Shown: positions 22,150-32,685, numbered from the stretch's first letter. The stretch: DNA of 64,000 nucleotides from Gammaproteobacteria bacterium (GCA_013289615.1 JABCZO010000007.1:62001-126000), one strand, 5' to 3'. The notes: a model not told the origin generated them from the sequence alone. A program made the numbers and translations.

Positions 22150-23055
22150 ATGGCATCGGCCCCACGCATATCGCTCGAGCAATGGCGCGCGCTTCAGGCA
22201 GTGGTCGATGCCGGCGGCTACGCGCAGGCCGCCGCCAGTCTGCATAAGAGCCAGTCCGCCATTACCTACGCGGTGCAGAAGATCGAGGCGCTGCTGAAGG
22301 TGAAACTGTTCGAGATCAACGGCCGCAAGGCGCGGCTCACCGGCAGCGGCGAGGTTCTCTACCGCCGCGCCAAAGGCCTGCTGGAGGAGGCTGAATCGCT
22401 CGAGGGTGCCGGGCGGCATCTGGCGGCCGGCTGGGAGAGCGAACTCAAGCTGGCGGTCGAGATCATCTTTCCGACCTGGCTGCTGCTGCGTTGCTTCGAA
22501 CTGTTTGCGCAGGAGCGCCCTGACATGCGCATCGAGCTGTACGAGACTGTATTGAGCGGCACCGACGAGGCGCTGATTCAGCGGCGCGTGGACCTGGCAA
22601 TCTGCTCGCAAATTCCGCCGGGGTTCATCGGCGATGCACTGATGCGGATGAAATTCATCCCGGCGGCGCATCCGAAGCATGCATTGCACCAGCTCGATCG
22701 CAAGCTCTCCGTGCAGGACCTGCGCAAGTACCGGCAGCTGGTGATTCGCGACTCCGGCAGCCTGCGCAGCCGCAACGCGCCGTGGCTAGGCGCCGGGCAG
22801 CGCTGGACCGTGAGTCACAAGTCGACCCAGATCCACGCCGCCGTGATGGGGTTGGGATTCGCCTGGTTCGCCCAGGATACGATCCGCAGCGAGCTCGAAC
22901 AGGGGCTGCTCAAGCCGTTGCCGCTGCGCGAGGGCGCCGAGCTGTTCGCCGAGCTGTACCTGGTCTATGCCGATCGCGACTATGCGGGCCCGGGCGCGCA
23001 GCGCCTGGCCGGCATCCTGCGCGATCAGGTCAAAGCAGCTTGCCAGGGTTCATGA
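22150..23055 (+). CDS. LysR-family transcriptional regulator
   Basis: From the ATG at 22150 the product has 301 residues. The winged helix (about 5-65) reads LEQWRALQAVVDAGGYAQAAASLHKSQSAITYAVQKIEALLKVKLF, the classical LysR HTH, described here only for identification of its YAQAAASLHKSQSAITYAVQ core. A periplasmic-binding-like effector domain (about 90-295) follows. It is divergent from azoR and pirin, the likely targets in quinone or azo stress. A TTG 6 bases earlier is a less likely start. Its 3' end overlaps the convergent FAD-dehydrogenase gene by 26 bases. Confidence 0.92.
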   Translation: MASAPRISLEQWRALQAVVDAGGYAQAAASLHKSQSAITYAVQKIEALLKVKLFEINGRKARLTGSGEVLYRRAKGLLEEAESLEGAGRHLAAGWESELKLAVEIIFPTWLLLRCFELFAQERPDMRIELYETVLSGTDEALIQRRVDLAICSQIPPGFIGDALMRMKFIPAAHPKHALHQLDRKLSVQDLRKYRQLVIRDSGSLRSRNAPWLGAGQRWTVSHKSTQIHAAVMGLGFAWFAQDTIRSELEQGLLKPLPLREGAELFAELYLVYADRDYAGPGAQRLAGILRDQVKAACQGS

Positions 23056-24442
23056 TGCCGTTAGGATCGAGCGCGCCCTTGATCGAGCGCATCGCTGCGA
23101 GCGCCACCGGCGAGGCATAGCGCTGCAGCTCCGCGCGCTTCAGGCGGCCGATGCCGTGCTCGGCGCTGATGCTGCCGGCAAACTTTGCCACCAGATCGTG
23201 GATCGCGCGGCGAATCCGCGGCTCCTGCGCCAGGAACGCTGCGGATCGCTCTTGATCGATGCAGTTGATATTGAAATGCAGGTTGCCGTCGCCGGCGTGT
23301 CCGTAGCACACCAGTACGCCATCGGTGACGTGGCTGCGCACCCAGAGCGACGCCTCATCGATGAACTCCGGCAGCGACGCCACCGGCACGCTGATATCGT
23401 GCTTCAGGCTCGAACCCGCGTGGCGCTGCGCTTCCGGCACGGTCTCGCGCAGCCGCCAGAACGCGCTGCGCGCGCGCTCGCTGGTGGCGAGCGCCGCGTC
23501 CAGAATCAGGGAGCGCTCGGCGGCATCGGCCAGGATCTGCTGCAGCAGCTCCGACAACGGCTCATCCGCCGATGCAGTGAGCTCACACAGGATGTACCAG
23601 GGAAACGCGACGGTGAGCGGATCGCTGACACCGCCGATATGGCGTGTCGTAAGCTCGATCGCGATGCGCGGCAGCAGCTCGAAGGAACTCAGCCGCTCCC
23701 CGGCCGCTGCCTTCAGCAGCCCCAGCAGCCCTACCGCATGCGCCGGCGTCGCGATGGCGACGAACGCGGTCGCGCTGCTACGCATTTTCGGCCACAGCTT
23801 GAGGGTCGCGGCCGTGATCACGCCAAGCGTGCCTTCCGAACCGACCAGCAGCGACTTCAGGTCGTAGCCGGTATTGTCCTTGCGCAGCGATTTCAGGCCG
23901 TTCAAAATTTCCCCGTCCGGCAGCACGGCCTCGATCCCGAGCAGCAGCTCGCGCGCCATGCCGTAGCGCACGACGTTGAGTCCGCCGGCGTTGGTCGCAA
24001 GATTGCCGCCGATCTGGCAGCTGCCCTCCGAGCCGAGGCTCAGCGGAAAGAAGCGCTCGGCCGCATCGGCGGCCCGCTGCACGCTGGCGAGCACACAACC
24101 GGCCTCGGCGGTGATGGAGAAATTCCCGGCATCCACCGCGCGGATGCGGTTGAGCCGGCGCAGCGACAGCAACAGCTGCAGCCCCGACTCGTCGGGCGTT
24201 GCGCCGCCGCAGTAGCCGGTGTTGCCGCCCTGTGGCACGACGCCGACGCGATGCTGGTTACACCAGCCGACGATGCGCGCGACCTGCTCGACATCGCGCG
24301 GCAGTACCACGGCGAGCGCGCTGCCGCGATACAGCCGCCGTTCATCGACCAGATACGGCGCGGTATCGTGCGCCTCGGTGAGTACGCCATCGGCACCGAT
24401 GAGGCCACGCAGCTCCGCCCTCCGCGCCTCGCTATCGCTCAT
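23030..24442 (-). CDS. FAD-binding oxidoreductase, D-2-hydroxyacid (2-hydroxyglutarate/lactate) dehydrogenase-like
   Basis: The 470-residue protein has the VAO/PCMH layout. [22 protein letters not shown] and [24 protein letters not shown] form the FAD-binding domain (about 40-220). [15 protein letters not shown] and [10 protein letters not shown] in the C-terminal domain carry metal and substrate residues typical of GlcD, D-LDH and D-2-hydroxyglutarate dehydrogenases. It oxidises a 2-hydroxyacid and passes electrons on by a carrier. Its start overlaps the htpX stop by ATGA, so they are cotranscribed. Substrate choice between D-2-hydroxyglutarate and D-lactate cannot be settled here. Confidence 0.88.
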   Translation of the reverse strand: MSDSEARRAELRGLIGADGVLTEAHDTAPYLVDERRLYRGSALAVVLPRDVEQVARIVGWCNQHRVGVVPQGGNTGYCGGATPDESGLQLLLSLRRLNRIRAVDAGNFSITAEAGCVLASVQRAADAAERFFPLSLGSEGSCQIGGNLATNAGGLNVVRYGMARELLLGIEAVLPDGEILNGLKSLRKDNTGYDLKSLLVGSEGTLGVITAATLKLWPKMRSSATAFVAIATPAHAVGLLGLLKAAAGERLSSFELLPRIAIELTTRHIGGVSDPLTVAFPWYILCELTASADEPLSELLQQILADAAERSLILDAALATSERARSAFWRLRETVPEAQRHAGSSLKHDISVPVASLPEFIDEASLWVRSHVTDGVLVCYGHAGDGNLHFNINCIDQERSAAFLAQEPRIRRAIHDLVAKFAGSISAEHGIGRLKRAELQRYASPVALAAMRSIKGALDPNGIMNPGKLL

Positions 24443-25311
24443 GCCGCGCGCAGCGCCGCGATCCGTTGCTCGATCGGCGGATGGCTCATGAACAGGCGCG
24501 CAAGACCTCGACCTTCGCCGCCGGAGATACCAAAGGCGTTCAGCTGCGCGGGCAGCGGCTCATCGTGGGCGGCCTTGAGCCGCTCCAGAGCCGCAATCAT
24601 ACGGTCGCGGCCCGCGAGCCGGGCGCCACCGGCATCGGCACGAAACTCACGCTGCCGCGAGAACCACATCACGATGATACTGGCCAGAATGCCGAGCACC
24701 AGCTGCGAGACCATCACCGTGATGAAGTAGGCGATGCCGCGGCCATCGCTGTCGCGTGACATCGAGCGATCCACGATGTTGCCGACGATGCGCGACAGGA
24801 AGATCACAAAGGTGTTGACGACGCCCTGGATCAGCGTGAGGGTCACCATGTCGCCGTTGGCCACATGGGTCAGCTCGTGGCCCAGAACCGCCTCGATCTC
24901 GGTCCGGTTCATCGACGACAGCAGTCCGCTACTGACTGCGACCAGCGCGTTGTCGCGCCGGGGGCCGGTGGCAAACGCGTTCGGTTGCGGCGAGTCGAAA
25001 ATACCGACTTCGGGCATGCCGACACCGGCTTTATCCGCCAGCGAGCGCACCGTATCGAGCAGCCACTGCTCGGTGGCCGACGCGGGCTGGCGGATGATCC
25101 GTACGCCCATTGCGCGCACCGCCATCCATTTGGAGATCGCGAGCGAGATCAGCGAGCCGCCGAAGCCGAACAATGCGGCAAACACCAGCAGACCGCTGAG
25201 GCTTCCGCCCTGCTGCGCCAGCCAGGCGTCGAGTCCGGTGAGCTGGGCGACGATCGACAGCACCAGGACTATCGCGAGATTCGTGACAATGAAAAGGAAT
25301 ATGCGTTTCAT
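24439..25311 (-). CDS. htpX: Membrane zinc metalloprotease HtpX
   Basis: The 290-residue protein has two N-terminal transmembrane helices (about 3-24 and 38-60), the zinc site HELTH at 145-149 inside [20 protein letters not shown], two further helices (about 155-175 and 190-215), and the third ligand Glu in [15 protein letters not shown]. HtpX degrades misfolded membrane proteins under envelope or heat stress. The length matches the family (about 293). It is the first gene of a two-gene operon with the FAD dehydrogenase. Confidence 0.96.
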   Translation of the reverse strand: MKRIFLFIVTNLAIVLVLSIVAQLTGLDAWLAQQGGSLSGLLVFAALFGFGGSLISLAISKWMAVRAMGVRIIRQPASATEQWLLDTVRSLADKAGVGMPEVGIFDSPQPNAFATGPRRDNALVAVSSGLLSSMNRTEIEAVLGHELTHVANGDMVTLTLIQGVVNTFVIFLSRIVGNIVDRSMSRDSDGRGIAYFITVMVSQLVLGILASIIVMWFSRQREFRADAGGARLAGRDRMIAALERLKAAHDEPLPAQLNAFGISGGEGRGLARLFMSHPPIEQRIAALRAA

Positions 25312-25513
25312 GACAGTACTTCCGGAGCCTCCTGCGAGGGTGCGCCCCGAGGGCGCCTGCGTTCATTGAGGCTTAGATAGCGGCGGCGCTCAGGAATTCA
25401 ACCCCCGGCACGATTTACCCGTTTAATCAATAAGATACCCGCCGTCGTGGCGGCTGGCCCTGATCGGTCGCCGTCGCCGCTGCGGTCGAGCCAGACCTTC
25501 CTGTGCCGCGCAC

Positions 25514-25846
25514 TCAGTAGTTGTCGCTTTCTTTCTCGTCTTCGTCGTCGTCCCAGTCCTCGTCGTCCTCGTCGTCCTCGTCCCAGGTCTCGTCGAGATC
25601 GTCTTTCTCTTCTTCCTCCTCGTCTTCGTCCTCGTCCTCAGCGCTCCCGGCCCAACCTTCCGGCTCGTCGATCTTGTCGAGGTCGAGTTCGTGCCAGGTC
25701 TCGAGATCGATCTCCTCGATGTCGCCGTCGAGGTATTCGAGCTCGACCAATTCGGCATCTTCATCCACCGAAAGCACGCGGAAGCTCTCGTTCTCGTCGA
25801 TGTTCTCGTACCACTGGCCCACTGCGGGCTCGTATTCTCTGGACAC
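25514..25846 (-). CDS. Small acidic protein resembling the DUF6763 family
   Basis: From a GTG at 25846, with GAGGA about 10 bases upstream, the product has 110 residues. The N-terminal half (REYEPAVGQWYENIDENESF, then LEYLDGDIEEIDLETWHELDL) recalls a small gammaproteobacterial family I know as DUF6763. The C-terminal 45 residues are almost all Asp and Glu with a few Trp, far longer and more acidic than usual. Such tails may bind cations or basic proteins. The upstream extension to 25909 lacks coding character. It is monocistronic between htpX and the divergent proB. The function is unknown. Confidence 0.7.
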   Translation of the reverse strand: MSREYEPAVGQWYENIDENESFRVLSVDEDAELVELEYLDGDIEEIDLETWHELDLDKIDEPEGWAGSAEDEDEDEEEEEKDDLDETWDEDDEDDEDWDDDEDEKESDNY

Positions 25847-25971
25847 CTGACTGATTCCTCGACAGCTATGTGGCGCGCACCATGCGCCGCGCAACGATAT
25901 TAGGGCCATAAGCCGCGGTGAGGCAATCCGGCGGTCACGCGGCCAGATGCTCTACAATGGCGCGGCCGCTC

Positions 25972-27186
25972 ATGATCGATCGCAGAACAAACCGATCACC
26001 CACCCCACTGACGGCCGCACGACGTGTCGTCGTCAAGGTCGGTTCGGCGCTGCTGGTCGACGCCAGGACCGGGCGACTGAATCGATCCTGGCTGGAAACG
26101 CTTGTCGGCGACCTGCTGCGTCTGCGCCGGCGTGGCCAGCAGGTGATCCTGGTATCTTCCGGAGCGATTGCTCTGGGCCGGCGGCATCTTGGACTCCCCC
26201 CGGGGGTGCTGCGCCTGGAGGAAAGCCAGGCTGCCGCCGCGGTCGGCCAGATCCGCCTGGCGCACGCCTACAAGGAACTGCTTGAAGCCGGTGACGTGAC
26301 CGTGGCGCAGGTGCTGCTGACGCTGGAGGACAGCGAGCAGCGCACGCGCTATCTGAATGCGCGCGCCACGCTCGAAGCGCTGCTGGCGCTCGGCGCCATA
26401 CCGGTCATCAACGAAAACGACACCGTGGCGACTGCCGAGATCCGCTATGGCGATAACGACCGCTTGGCAGCGCGCGTCGCGCAGATGGCCAGCGCCGATT
26501 GCCTGGTACTGCTGTCGGATATCGATGGCCTGTATACGGCCGATCCGCATCGCGATCCCAGTGCGCAGTTCATCGAGCGCGTCATGCGGGTCACGCCCGA
26601 AATCGAGGCGATGGCGGGGCGCTCCAATTCCGACGTCGGCTCGGGCGGCATGGCGACCAAGATCGCCGCCGCGCGCATCGCGGTGAATGCCGGTTGTCAT
26701 ATGTGCATCGCCTCCGGGCGCCAGCGCCATCCGATACGCAGGCTGGAATCAGGTGCCCGCTGCACCTGGTTCATGCCGGCCTCTACGCCGCTGGCGGCGC
26801 GCAAGCAGTGGATTGCCGGCACGCTGCGCCCGGCGGGCGCGATCCATATCGATGCGGGCGCGCTACGTGCGCTCGAGGGCGGGAAAAGCCTGCTGGCGGC
26901 AGGCGTTACCGGCACCCTGGGGCGCTTCGAGAGCGGCGACACCGTCAGTGTGTTGGCGCCCAACGGCACCGAGGTGGCGCGCGGCATCGCCGCCTATTCC
27001 GATAGCGACGTATCCCGGATCATGGGCCGCCGGAGCAGCGAGATCGAGGCGATTCTGGGGTTTCGCGGCCGCGAGGAACTGATACATCGTGACGATCTGG
27101 TCATTCTGCAGCATGATTATCGGCCGCAGGAACACCAGCGCGTCCAGCCGGGCGCGTCCGGGAGCCTGGCCGAGGTGAAACCATGA
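25972..27186 (+). CDS. proB: Glutamate 5-kinase
   Basis: From the ATG at 25972 the product has 404 residues. The amino acid kinase domain (about 15-270) reads [26 protein letters not shown] and [26 protein letters not shown]; the C-terminal PUA domain (about 290-380) includes [25 protein letters not shown]. It phosphorylates glutamate, the first and feedback-controlled step of proline synthesis. Upstream in-frame starts at 25918 and 25957 exist; TACAAT at 25953-25958 resembles a -10, which would place those codons outside the transcript. It overlaps proA by ATGA. Confidence 0.95.
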   Translation: MIDRRTNRSPTPLTAARRVVVKVGSALLVDARTGRLNRSWLETLVGDLLRLRRRGQQVILVSSGAIALGRRHLGLPPGVLRLEESQAAAAVGQIRLAHAYKELLEAGDVTVAQVLLTLEDSEQRTRYLNARATLEALLALGAIPVINENDTVATAEIRYGDNDRLAARVAQMASADCLVLLSDIDGLYTADPHRDPSAQFIERVMRVTPEIEAMAGRSNSDVGSGGMATKIAAARIAVNAGCHMCIASGRQRHPIRRLESGARCTWFMPASTPLAARKQWIAGTLRPAGAIHIDAGALRALEGGKSLLAAGVTGTLGRFESGDTVSVLAPNGTEVARGIAAYSDSDVSRIMGRRSSEIEAILGFRGREELIHRDDLVILQHDYRPQEHQRVQPGASGSLAEVKP

Positions 27187-28484
27187 CCAGCGTCGTCACA
27201 TCGATCGCCGAACGCGCGGACTCGTCCGACCTGCATAGCTTGATGCAGGATCTTGGGCGCGCCGCCGTCGCGGCGGCCGAACGGCTCGCACTGGCCGACA
27301 GCAGCGTCAAGGACCAGGCGCTGCTCGCCGCTGCCGCCGCGATCCGCGCGCGGGCCGTGGCGATCCTCGCGGCCAATGCCGATGACATGCGCGATGGCGA
27401 GGCCGCCGGCATGAGCGGCGCGCTGCTCGATCGGCTCAGTCTCGACGCGAAGCGTGTTGAGGCGATGGCGCGCGGGCTCGAGGAGGTCGCCGCACTGGCC
27501 GATCCGGTCGGTGTAACGATCGCCGAGTGGACGCGGCCGAATGGGCTGCGCATCAGCCGCGTGCGCGTTCCGCTCGGAGTGATCGGCATCATCTACGAGA
27601 GCCGGCCCAACGTGACCGCCGATGCCGGCGCGCTGTGCCTGAAATCGGGTAACGCCGCCATCCTGCGCGGCGGGTCAGACAGCCGCCGCTCGAGCGCGGC
27701 CATTCACGCCTGCCTGGTCGAAGGGCTGAAGTCGGCAGGGCTGCCCGCCACTGCTATTCAACTGGTGCCGACCGCCGATCGCGCCGCCGTCGGCGAGATG
27801 CTCGGCGGCATGCAGCAATTCATCGACGTGCTGGTACCACGGGGCGGCAAGAGCCTGGTGGCGCGCGTTCAGGCCGAGGCACGGGTCCCTGTCATCGGCC
27901 ACCTGGAAGGCAACTGTCATGTGTACGTCGACCGCGACGCGGAACTCGATATGGCCTGCAGGATCGTGATCAATGCCAAGATGCGCCGCACCGGCGTGTG
28001 CGGTGCCGCTGAAACGCTGCTGGTTGACCGCGCCTGCGCACCCTGGCATCTGACCTCCCTGATCAGCGAACTGATCGCGGCCGGCTGCGAGGTGCGCGGC
28101 GATGACAGTGCGCGAGAGATCGATGATCGCGTCAAGCCGGCCACTGAAGCCGACTGGTCCACCGAATATCTCGACGCGATCATCGCGCTGCGCGTTGTCG
28201 ATGGCGTCGACGAGGCGATCGCCCATATTGCCCGCTACGGCTCGTCACACACCGATGCGATCGTTACGTCCAACGCGGCCACCGCGGAACGCTTTCTGCA
28301 GCGCGTCGACAGTGCCATCGTATTGCACAATGCCTCGACCCAGTTTGCCGATGGCGGTGAATTCGGCATGGGCGCGGAAATAGGGATTTCGACCGATCGT
28401 TTCCACGCTCGCGGGCCGGTGGGCGTGGAGCAGCTCACGAGCTACAAGTACGTCGTGCACGGCGCCGGCCAGGTGCGGCCCTGA
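27183..28484 (+). CDS. proA: Glutamate-5-semialdehyde dehydrogenase (gamma-glutamyl phosphate reductase)
   Basis: The 433-residue protein is a complete Pro[37 protein letters not shown] in the NADP-binding part, the catalytic cysteine in [18 protein letters not shown], and [31 protein letters not shown] at the end. It reduces gamma-glutamyl phosphate to glutamate semialdehyde, which cyclises to the proline precursor. Its start overlaps the proB stop, so the two are translationally coupled. It converges on the molybdopterin operon 7 bases downstream. Confidence 0.97.
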   Translation: MTSVVTSIAERADSSDLHSLMQDLGRAAVAAAERLALADSSVKDQALLAAAAAIRARAVAILAANADDMRDGEAAGMSGALLDRLSLDAKRVEAMARGLEEVAALADPVGVTIAEWTRPNGLRISRVRVPLGVIGIIYESRPNVTADAGALCLKSGNAAILRGGSDSRRSSAAIHACLVEGLKSAGLPATAIQLVPTADRAAVGEMLGGMQQFIDVLVPRGGKSLVARVQAEARVPVIGHLEGNCHVYVDRDAELDMACRIVINAKMRRTGVCGAAETLLVDRACAPWHLTSLISELIAAGCEVRGDDSAREIDDRVKPATEADWSTEYLDAIIALRVVDGVDEAIAHIARYGSSHTDAIVTSNAATAERFLQRVDSAIVLHNASTQFADGGEFGMGAEIGISTDRFHARGPVGVEQLTSYKYVVHGAGQVRP

Positions 28485-28491
28485 GCTGCGG

Positions 28492-28962
28492 CTAGCCGGT
28501 CCGATGCCCGTGGCGGTGGGGCGCCTGCGGTGCCGCGGCGGCACAGCGCTCGCAATTGACCCAGCCGGAGTCGCCGTCCTGGTAGTACTCCTTCTTCCAG
28601 ATCGGCACGCGATGCTTGACCTCGTCGATGATGTAGCGGCAGGCATCGAATGCTTCACCGCGATGCGCGGCGCTGACGCCGACCCAGACCGCTAGCTGTC
28701 CGACCGCGAGCGGTCCGACACGGTGCGCGCACCGGGCGTGCTCGACGCCGAACTTCTGGCGCGCTTCAGCGAGTATGCGCTCGCCCTCGCGCACGGCCAG
28801 TGGAGCGAAGGCTTCGTACTCCAGCCGCAGCACCGTGCGGCCGTCGTTGCAGTCACGCACCCAGCCCTCGAAGGCGGCGTAGCCGCCGCAGGCTGGATGC
28901 TGCAATTCGTTGCGCAGCAGTTCCGGCTGCAAGGCGATGTCATGCAGGCTGAAGTGGTTCAC
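28492..28962 (-). CDS. moaE: Molybdopterin synthase catalytic subunit
   Basis: From the GTG at 28962, with GAGG 5 bases upstream, the product has 156 residues, normal for MoaE. Conserved features are GGYAAFEGWVRD, LRLEYEAFAPLAVREGERI, RVGPLAVGQLAVWVGVSAAHRGEAF and the catalytic-lysine region VKHRVPIWKKEYYQDGDSGWV. With thiocarboxylated MoaD it inserts the dithiolene sulfurs into precursor Z. It is last in the moeA-moaA-moaC-mobA/moaD-moaE operon, 19 bases after the fused gene. The C-terminus has a short His/Arg/Ala-rich tail with a Cys pair (NCERC). Confidence 0.94.
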   Translation of the reverse strand: MNHFSLHDIALQPELLRNELQHPACGGYAAFEGWVRDCNDGRTVLRLEYEAFAPLAVREGERILAEARQKFGVEHARCAHRVGPLAVGQLAVWVGVSAAHRGEAFDACRYIIDEVKHRVPIWKKEYYQDGDSGWVNCERCAAAAPQAPHRHGHRTG

Positions 28963-28981
28963 GGGTGCCTCGATCGCGGGA

Positions 28982-29857
28982 TCAGCCGCCGGCCACCGGA
29001 GGCAGGAAAACCACGGTATCGCCGTCGGCGAGCGGCGAGCGCCAGTCACCGAATTCGTCGTTCACGGCCACGCGCAGGAATTCCGGCGCCAGCGTCAGGC
29101 CGCGCCGCTGACGCAGCTCATCGTACAGTTCGCGCGGCGTGCTCGCCTGTGTCTCAAGCTGTTCAGTGCTGCGGCCGGCTTGTTCACGCAGCACCGCGAA
29201 ATAACGCACGTTCAAACGCCGCAGCGTCGCAATACCGGCTGCTGTCGCCGGGGACGGCGCGGCAGCAGGGGCACCGAGCGCGGCTGTCGCGGCGGCATAC
29301 TCTTCGCCGGTGTTGACGTTATCGAGCGCCCGCGGGTCAGGCAGCTCGAGCAGCTCGACGTCGCTGCGCGACAGCAGCGCACGCGGACACTGCTGTCCCT
29401 GGGCCAGTGACTCCTCGACGATCTTAAGGCTGCGTGGCTCGAAGATTGCGCATAGCGGTTCGGGCAGCCGATCGAAGCTGCTGCGATACGCTGTCGCCAC
29501 CCGCGTGTTCGCGCGCTGCGCGATCAGGTGCTGCAGCGTCGCGCGATTCAGGAATGGCAGGTCGCAGGCAAGGATCAGCCATCCGCGATCGGGGTAGGCA
29601 TGCAGCGCCGCGTGGATTCCACCGATCGGGCCCAGGTTCGGTTTGATATCGGCGATGGTGTCGTACGCGGCGCGCTGCGGATCATGGAGCTGATCGGTCC
29701 GGACCGACACGAAACAGCGTGCCACCAGCGGCGTGAGCAATTCCATCGCGCGCGCGAGCTGCGACTTGCCGGCATATTCCAAGCTGGCCTTGTCGCGTTG
29801 CATGCGTCGACTGCGTCCTCCCGTGAGTACCAGTCCATAGAGTTCCGGTGCACTCAT
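28982..29857 (-). CDS. Fusion of molybdenum cofactor guanylyltransferase (MobA) and molybdopterin synthase small subunit (MoaD)
   Basis: The 291-residue protein joins two usually separate steps. Residues 1-about 190 are MobA: the nucleotide-binding loop [14 protein letters not shown] at 11-24, [14 protein letters not shown], and LACDLPF at 96-102. An Ala/Pro-rich linker spans about 193-210. Residues about 212-291 are a ubiquitin-like MoaD ([42 protein letters not shown]) ending in the Gly-Gly that must be free for thiocarboxylation. The order is therefore functional for MoaD. It overlaps moaC by ATGA and precedes moaE. Whether the parts are separated after translation is unknown. Confidence 0.9.
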   Translation of the reverse strand: MSAPELYGLVLTGGRSRRMQRDKASLEYAGKSQLARAMELLTPLVARCFVSVRTDQLHDPQRAAYDTIADIKPNLGPIGGIHAALHAYPDRGWLILACDLPFLNRATLQHLIAQRANTRVATAYRSSFDRLPEPLCAIFEPRSLKIVEESLAQGQQCPRALLSRSDVELLELPDPRALDNVNTGEEYAAATAALGAPAAAPSPATAAGIATLRRLNVRYFAVLREQAGRSTEQLETQASTPRELYDELRQRRGLTLAPEFLRVAVNDEFGDWRSPLADGDTVVFLPPVAGG

Positions 29858-30363
29858 GCCGCCATCCGTTTACCACCGCTCTTCGACAGCAGCCGCACGT
29901 CGGCAATGCGGATGTCATGCGACAGGGCCTTGCACATGTCGTAGATCGTCAGGGCGGCGACCGTCGCGCCGGTCAGTGCCTCCATTTCCACGCCGGTCTT
30001 GTGGCGCACTTCGACCCGGCAGCGCACCACGACGACAGCGGCAGCCGCCGCGCCGCGCGCGCCGGGCACGAAGCCGATGTCAATCCGGCATTGCTCGATC
30101 GCCAGCGGATGGCAGAACGGGATCAGTTCCGAAGTACGCTTGGCCGCCATCACTCCGGCAACTATCGCAGTGTCGAAGACCGGGCCTTTTTTTGTGCGGT
30201 GGCCGCTGCGCCTGAGCGCACGCGCGACCGCCGCCGGCAGACGTACGCGCGCTTCCGCTTCGGCGATCCGATGGGTAATGGCTTTGGCGCCGACGTCGAC
30301 CATGGTCGGTCGGGAGCGGGCGTCCAGGTGCGTCAATCGGGTATTACGCGCGCGACGTGGCAT
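29854..30363 (-). CDS. moaC: Cyclic pyranopterin monophosphate synthase accessory protein
   Basis: The 169-residue protein matches Moa[21 protein letters not shown] at the N-terminal core, [22 protein letters not shown], and [23 protein letters not shown], with the active-site Lys and His in those motifs. It completes the rearrangement of GTP begun by MoaA to give cyclic pyranopterin monophosphate. About 20 residues precede the conserved MVDVG, and the ATG at 30303 could be the real start. It follows moaA by 6 bases. The tail [13 protein letters not shown] is normal for the family. Confidence 0.95.
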   Translation of the reverse strand: MPRRARNTRLTHLDARSRPTMVDVGAKAITHRIAEAEARVRLPAAVARALRRSGHRTKKGPVFDTAIVAGVMAAKRTSELIPFCHPLAIEQCRIDIGFVPGARGAAAAAVVVVRCRVEVRHKTGVEMEALTGATVAALTIYDMCKALSHDIRIADVRLLSKSGGKRMAA

Positions 30364-30369
30364 GCGCCT

Positions 30370-31419
30370 TCAGCCCCCGACGTAGTTCATTTCGACGTGC
30401 TGCACGCCCCGGGCACGCAGATTGTCGCGCAGTTCGCTGTAGCGGTCGGCGCGCCGCTCCCATACTGCGCGGATCAGTTCCAGCAGCTCCACGTCGCTGG
30501 CTCCGCCGCGCAATGGTGCGCGCAGGTCGGTACCCTCGGCGGCGAACAGGCAGGTATAAAACCTGCCGTCCGAAGACAGCCGCGCGCGCGAGCAATTGCC
30601 GCAGAACGGCTGGGTGACCGAAGAAATGAATCCAACCTCGCCGCCACCGTCGTCGAACGCGTAGCGGCGGGCAACCTCGCCGCGATAGGCCGGCTCAAGG
30701 GCGGTCAGCGGCCAGCGCGCACGGATGCGTTCCAGAAGTTGCTGCGATGGCACCACGCGCTCGCGATTCCAATCGTTGCGGTTGCCGACATCCATGTACT
30801 CGATGAAGCGCACGGTGACGTCGGTGGCGCGGAAGTGCCCGACCATATCGAGCACCTGGTGATCGTTGATGCCGCGCTGGACGACCGTATTGAGCTTGAT
30901 CGGGGACAGCCCGGCGCGCCGAGCGGCGGCGATGCCCTCGAGCACATCCTGCACGCTGCCGAAGCCGCCCGCCATTTGCGCGAACACGCCCGGATCGAGG
31001 CTGTCCAGGCTGACGGTGACTCGCTGCAGGCCGGCGGCGCGCAGCTCGGCGGCGTGCTGCGCGAGCAGCACGCCGTTGGTGGTGAGGGCGACGTCTTCAA
31101 TGCCGGGCAGGCTGGTCAGGTCGCCGATCAGGTCGGCCAGGCCGGCGCGAAGCAGCGGCTCGCCGCCGGTGACGCGCAGCTTCACGACTCCGAGCTGCAC
31201 GAACAGCCGCGTCAGGCGCAGCAGCTCGGTGAAATCGAGCCTTTCGCTGGATTTCAGAAACCGATACTGATCGTGAAACTTCTCGCGCGGCATGCAATAC
31301 GGGCAGCGAAAATTGCAGCGGTCGATGACCGACAGGCGCAGATCGCGCAGCGGGCGGCCCAGGCTGTCCTGGAGCAAGCGCCGGCGTGGCTGTATCGGTT
31401 GTACCTTGGCGGTGACCAT
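30370..31419 (-). CDS. moaA: GTP 3',8-cyclase
   Basis: This 349-residue radical SAM enzyme has the N-terminal cluster motif DRCNFRCPYCMP (CxxxCxxC), the SAM-binding LRVTGGEPLLRAGL, and a second cluster motif in VTQPFCGNCSRARLSSDGRFYTCLF. It ends in the Gly-Gly (NYVGG) needed for activity. It starts molybdopterin synthesis by cyclising GTP. It lies between moeA (60 bases upstream) and moaC. Length agrees with the family. Confidence 0.97.
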   Translation of the reverse strand: MVTAKVQPIQPRRRLLQDSLGRPLRDLRLSVIDRCNFRCPYCMPREKFHDQYRFLKSSERLDFTELLRLTRLFVQLGVVKLRVTGGEPLLRAGLADLIGDLTSLPGIEDVALTTNGVLLAQHAAELRAAGLQRVTVSLDSLDPGVFAQMAGGFGSVQDVLEGIAAARRAGLSPIKLNTVVQRGINDHQVLDMVGHFRATDVTVRFIEYMDVGNRNDWNRERVVPSQQLLERIRARWPLTALEPAYRGEVARRYAFDDGGGEVGFISSVTQPFCGNCSRARLSSDGRFYTCLFAAEGTDLRAPLRGGASDVELLELIRAVWERRADRYSELRDNLRARGVQHVEMNYVGG

Positions 31420-31479
31420 GTACTAAGGCTACCAGATCGAGCGCCTGGGCCCATCACGGTAGGTCACAGGCGTCGGTTT

Positions 31480-32685
31480 TTACCAGCGAAACAGGCGTGT
31501 TACATAGCCTTTGGCGAAATCGGCAGGGCCGGGCGGCAGCTCGACAAAGCCGTCGGTCATCGCCAGCGAGGCGAAATCCCCGGAGCTATTGGTCGGGCAG
31601 GGCGTCGCCCACGGTCGCGCCCAGTCGTCGTTCAAGACCCGCACCGGCACGAATCCGGTCATCTGTGTTTCCCAGTGAATCGGCGCCGACAGTGCGATGC
31701 GCTCGCGCGTGGCCGCCGGCATGCCCATTGCGGCGTATAGCGCCGGTATCACGTAGCGCACCAGGCACACCAGGGTCGACACCGGATTGCCGGGCAATGC
31801 AAATACCGAGTGGCCCTCGTTGGTGGTGCCATACCACATCGGCCTGCCGGGACGTTGTGATACTCCGTGCAGTACGCAGCGTACGCCGATGTCCTCGAGC
31901 GCCTTGGGGACCAGGTCGAAACGCCCCATCGACACGCCGCCCGACAGGATCATCACCTCGTGCGTGTGCAGGTGCAGCCGCAGGCGCTCACGTAGCTGCT
32001 GTGCATCGTCCTGCAGGTGATCATCGGCAACGCGCTGAAAGCCGCGCTGGCGCAGCGCTGCCACGACGGCGTAGGCATTGGATCGACGTATCTGATGCGG
32101 CGCAATCGGATCGCCGGGCTCGACCAGTTCGTTACCGGTGGAGACCACGACAATCGCCGGCTGGCTGCTGACGCGCACACGCGCCATGCCGGCCGAGGCC
32201 GCAACGGCGATCTCCGGCGCGTTCAACACGCTGCCGGCCACCAACAGCAGCGCGCCCTGGGAGCGGTCGCTGGCCCGTCGGTGCACGTTCTTCCACGGTG
32301 CGATGTCCAGGGTTTCCTGAATCGCAACAAAGCCGCCGTCGCTGTGCAGCTGTTCGAACGGCACCACGGCGTCGCAGCCCCCGGGCAGTACCGCCCCAGT
32401 CATGACCTCGACGCAGTTCTCGTCGGAGGTGAGCGCGGTCGGCGGCTCGCCGGCGGCCTGCGTGGCCTGGAGCCTGAAGCGCCGCCGCCCGCCCGCCACC
32501 GCGCTAGAGGCCAGTGCCACGCCGTCCATCGCCACCCGGTCGAATGGCGGTTGATCGCGTTCGGCATAGATGTTTTCGCGCAGCACGGCGCCGGCGCATT
32601 GGCTCACCGGCAGCGATTCGATCGGCAGGCAGGCGAGGTGCTCGCTGATAAGTGTTTCTGCCGCCCGTGGTTCTATCATGGGCAT
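31480..32685 (-). CDS. moeA: Molybdopterin molybdenumtransferase
   Basis: The 401-residue protein matches MoeA: DQPPFDRVAMDGVAL in domain I, VEVMTGAVLPGGCDAVVPFEQ in domain II, VSTGNELVEPGDPIAPHQIRRSNAY and SGGVSMGRFDLVPKALED in the molybdopterin-binding domain, and WYGTTNEGHSVFALPGNPVSTLVCLVRYV. It inserts molybdate into adenylylated molybdopterin. It is the first gene of the minus-strand moa operon; 62 bases separate it from the tRNA-Arg gene. An ATG two codons later is an equally possible start. Confidence 0.96.
   Translation of the reverse strand: MPMIEPRAAETLISEHLACLPIESLPVSQCAGAVLRENIYAERDQPPFDRVAMDGVALASSAVAGGRRRFRLQATQAAGEPPTALTSDENCVEVMTGAVLPGGCDAVVPFEQLHSDGGFVAIQETLDIAPWKNVHRRASDRSQGALLLVAGSVLNAPEIAVAASAGMARVRVSSQPAIVVVSTGNELVEPGDPIAPHQIRRSNAYAVVAALRQRGFQRVADDHLQDDAQQLRERLRLHLHTHEVMILSGGVSMGRFDLVPKALEDIGVRCVLHGVSQRPGRPMWYGTTNEGHSVFALPGNPVSTLVCLVRYVIPALYAAMGMPAATRERIALSAPIHWETQMTGFVPVRVLNDDWARPWATPCPTNSSGDFASLAMTDGFVELPPGPADFAKGYVTRLFRW

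Noticed and set aside
25918..25971. Upstream GTG or ATG as the proB start
   Set aside because: A -10-like TACAAT lies at 25953-25958 and kinase similarity begins well downstream, so the ATG at 25972 is preferred; this is not certain.
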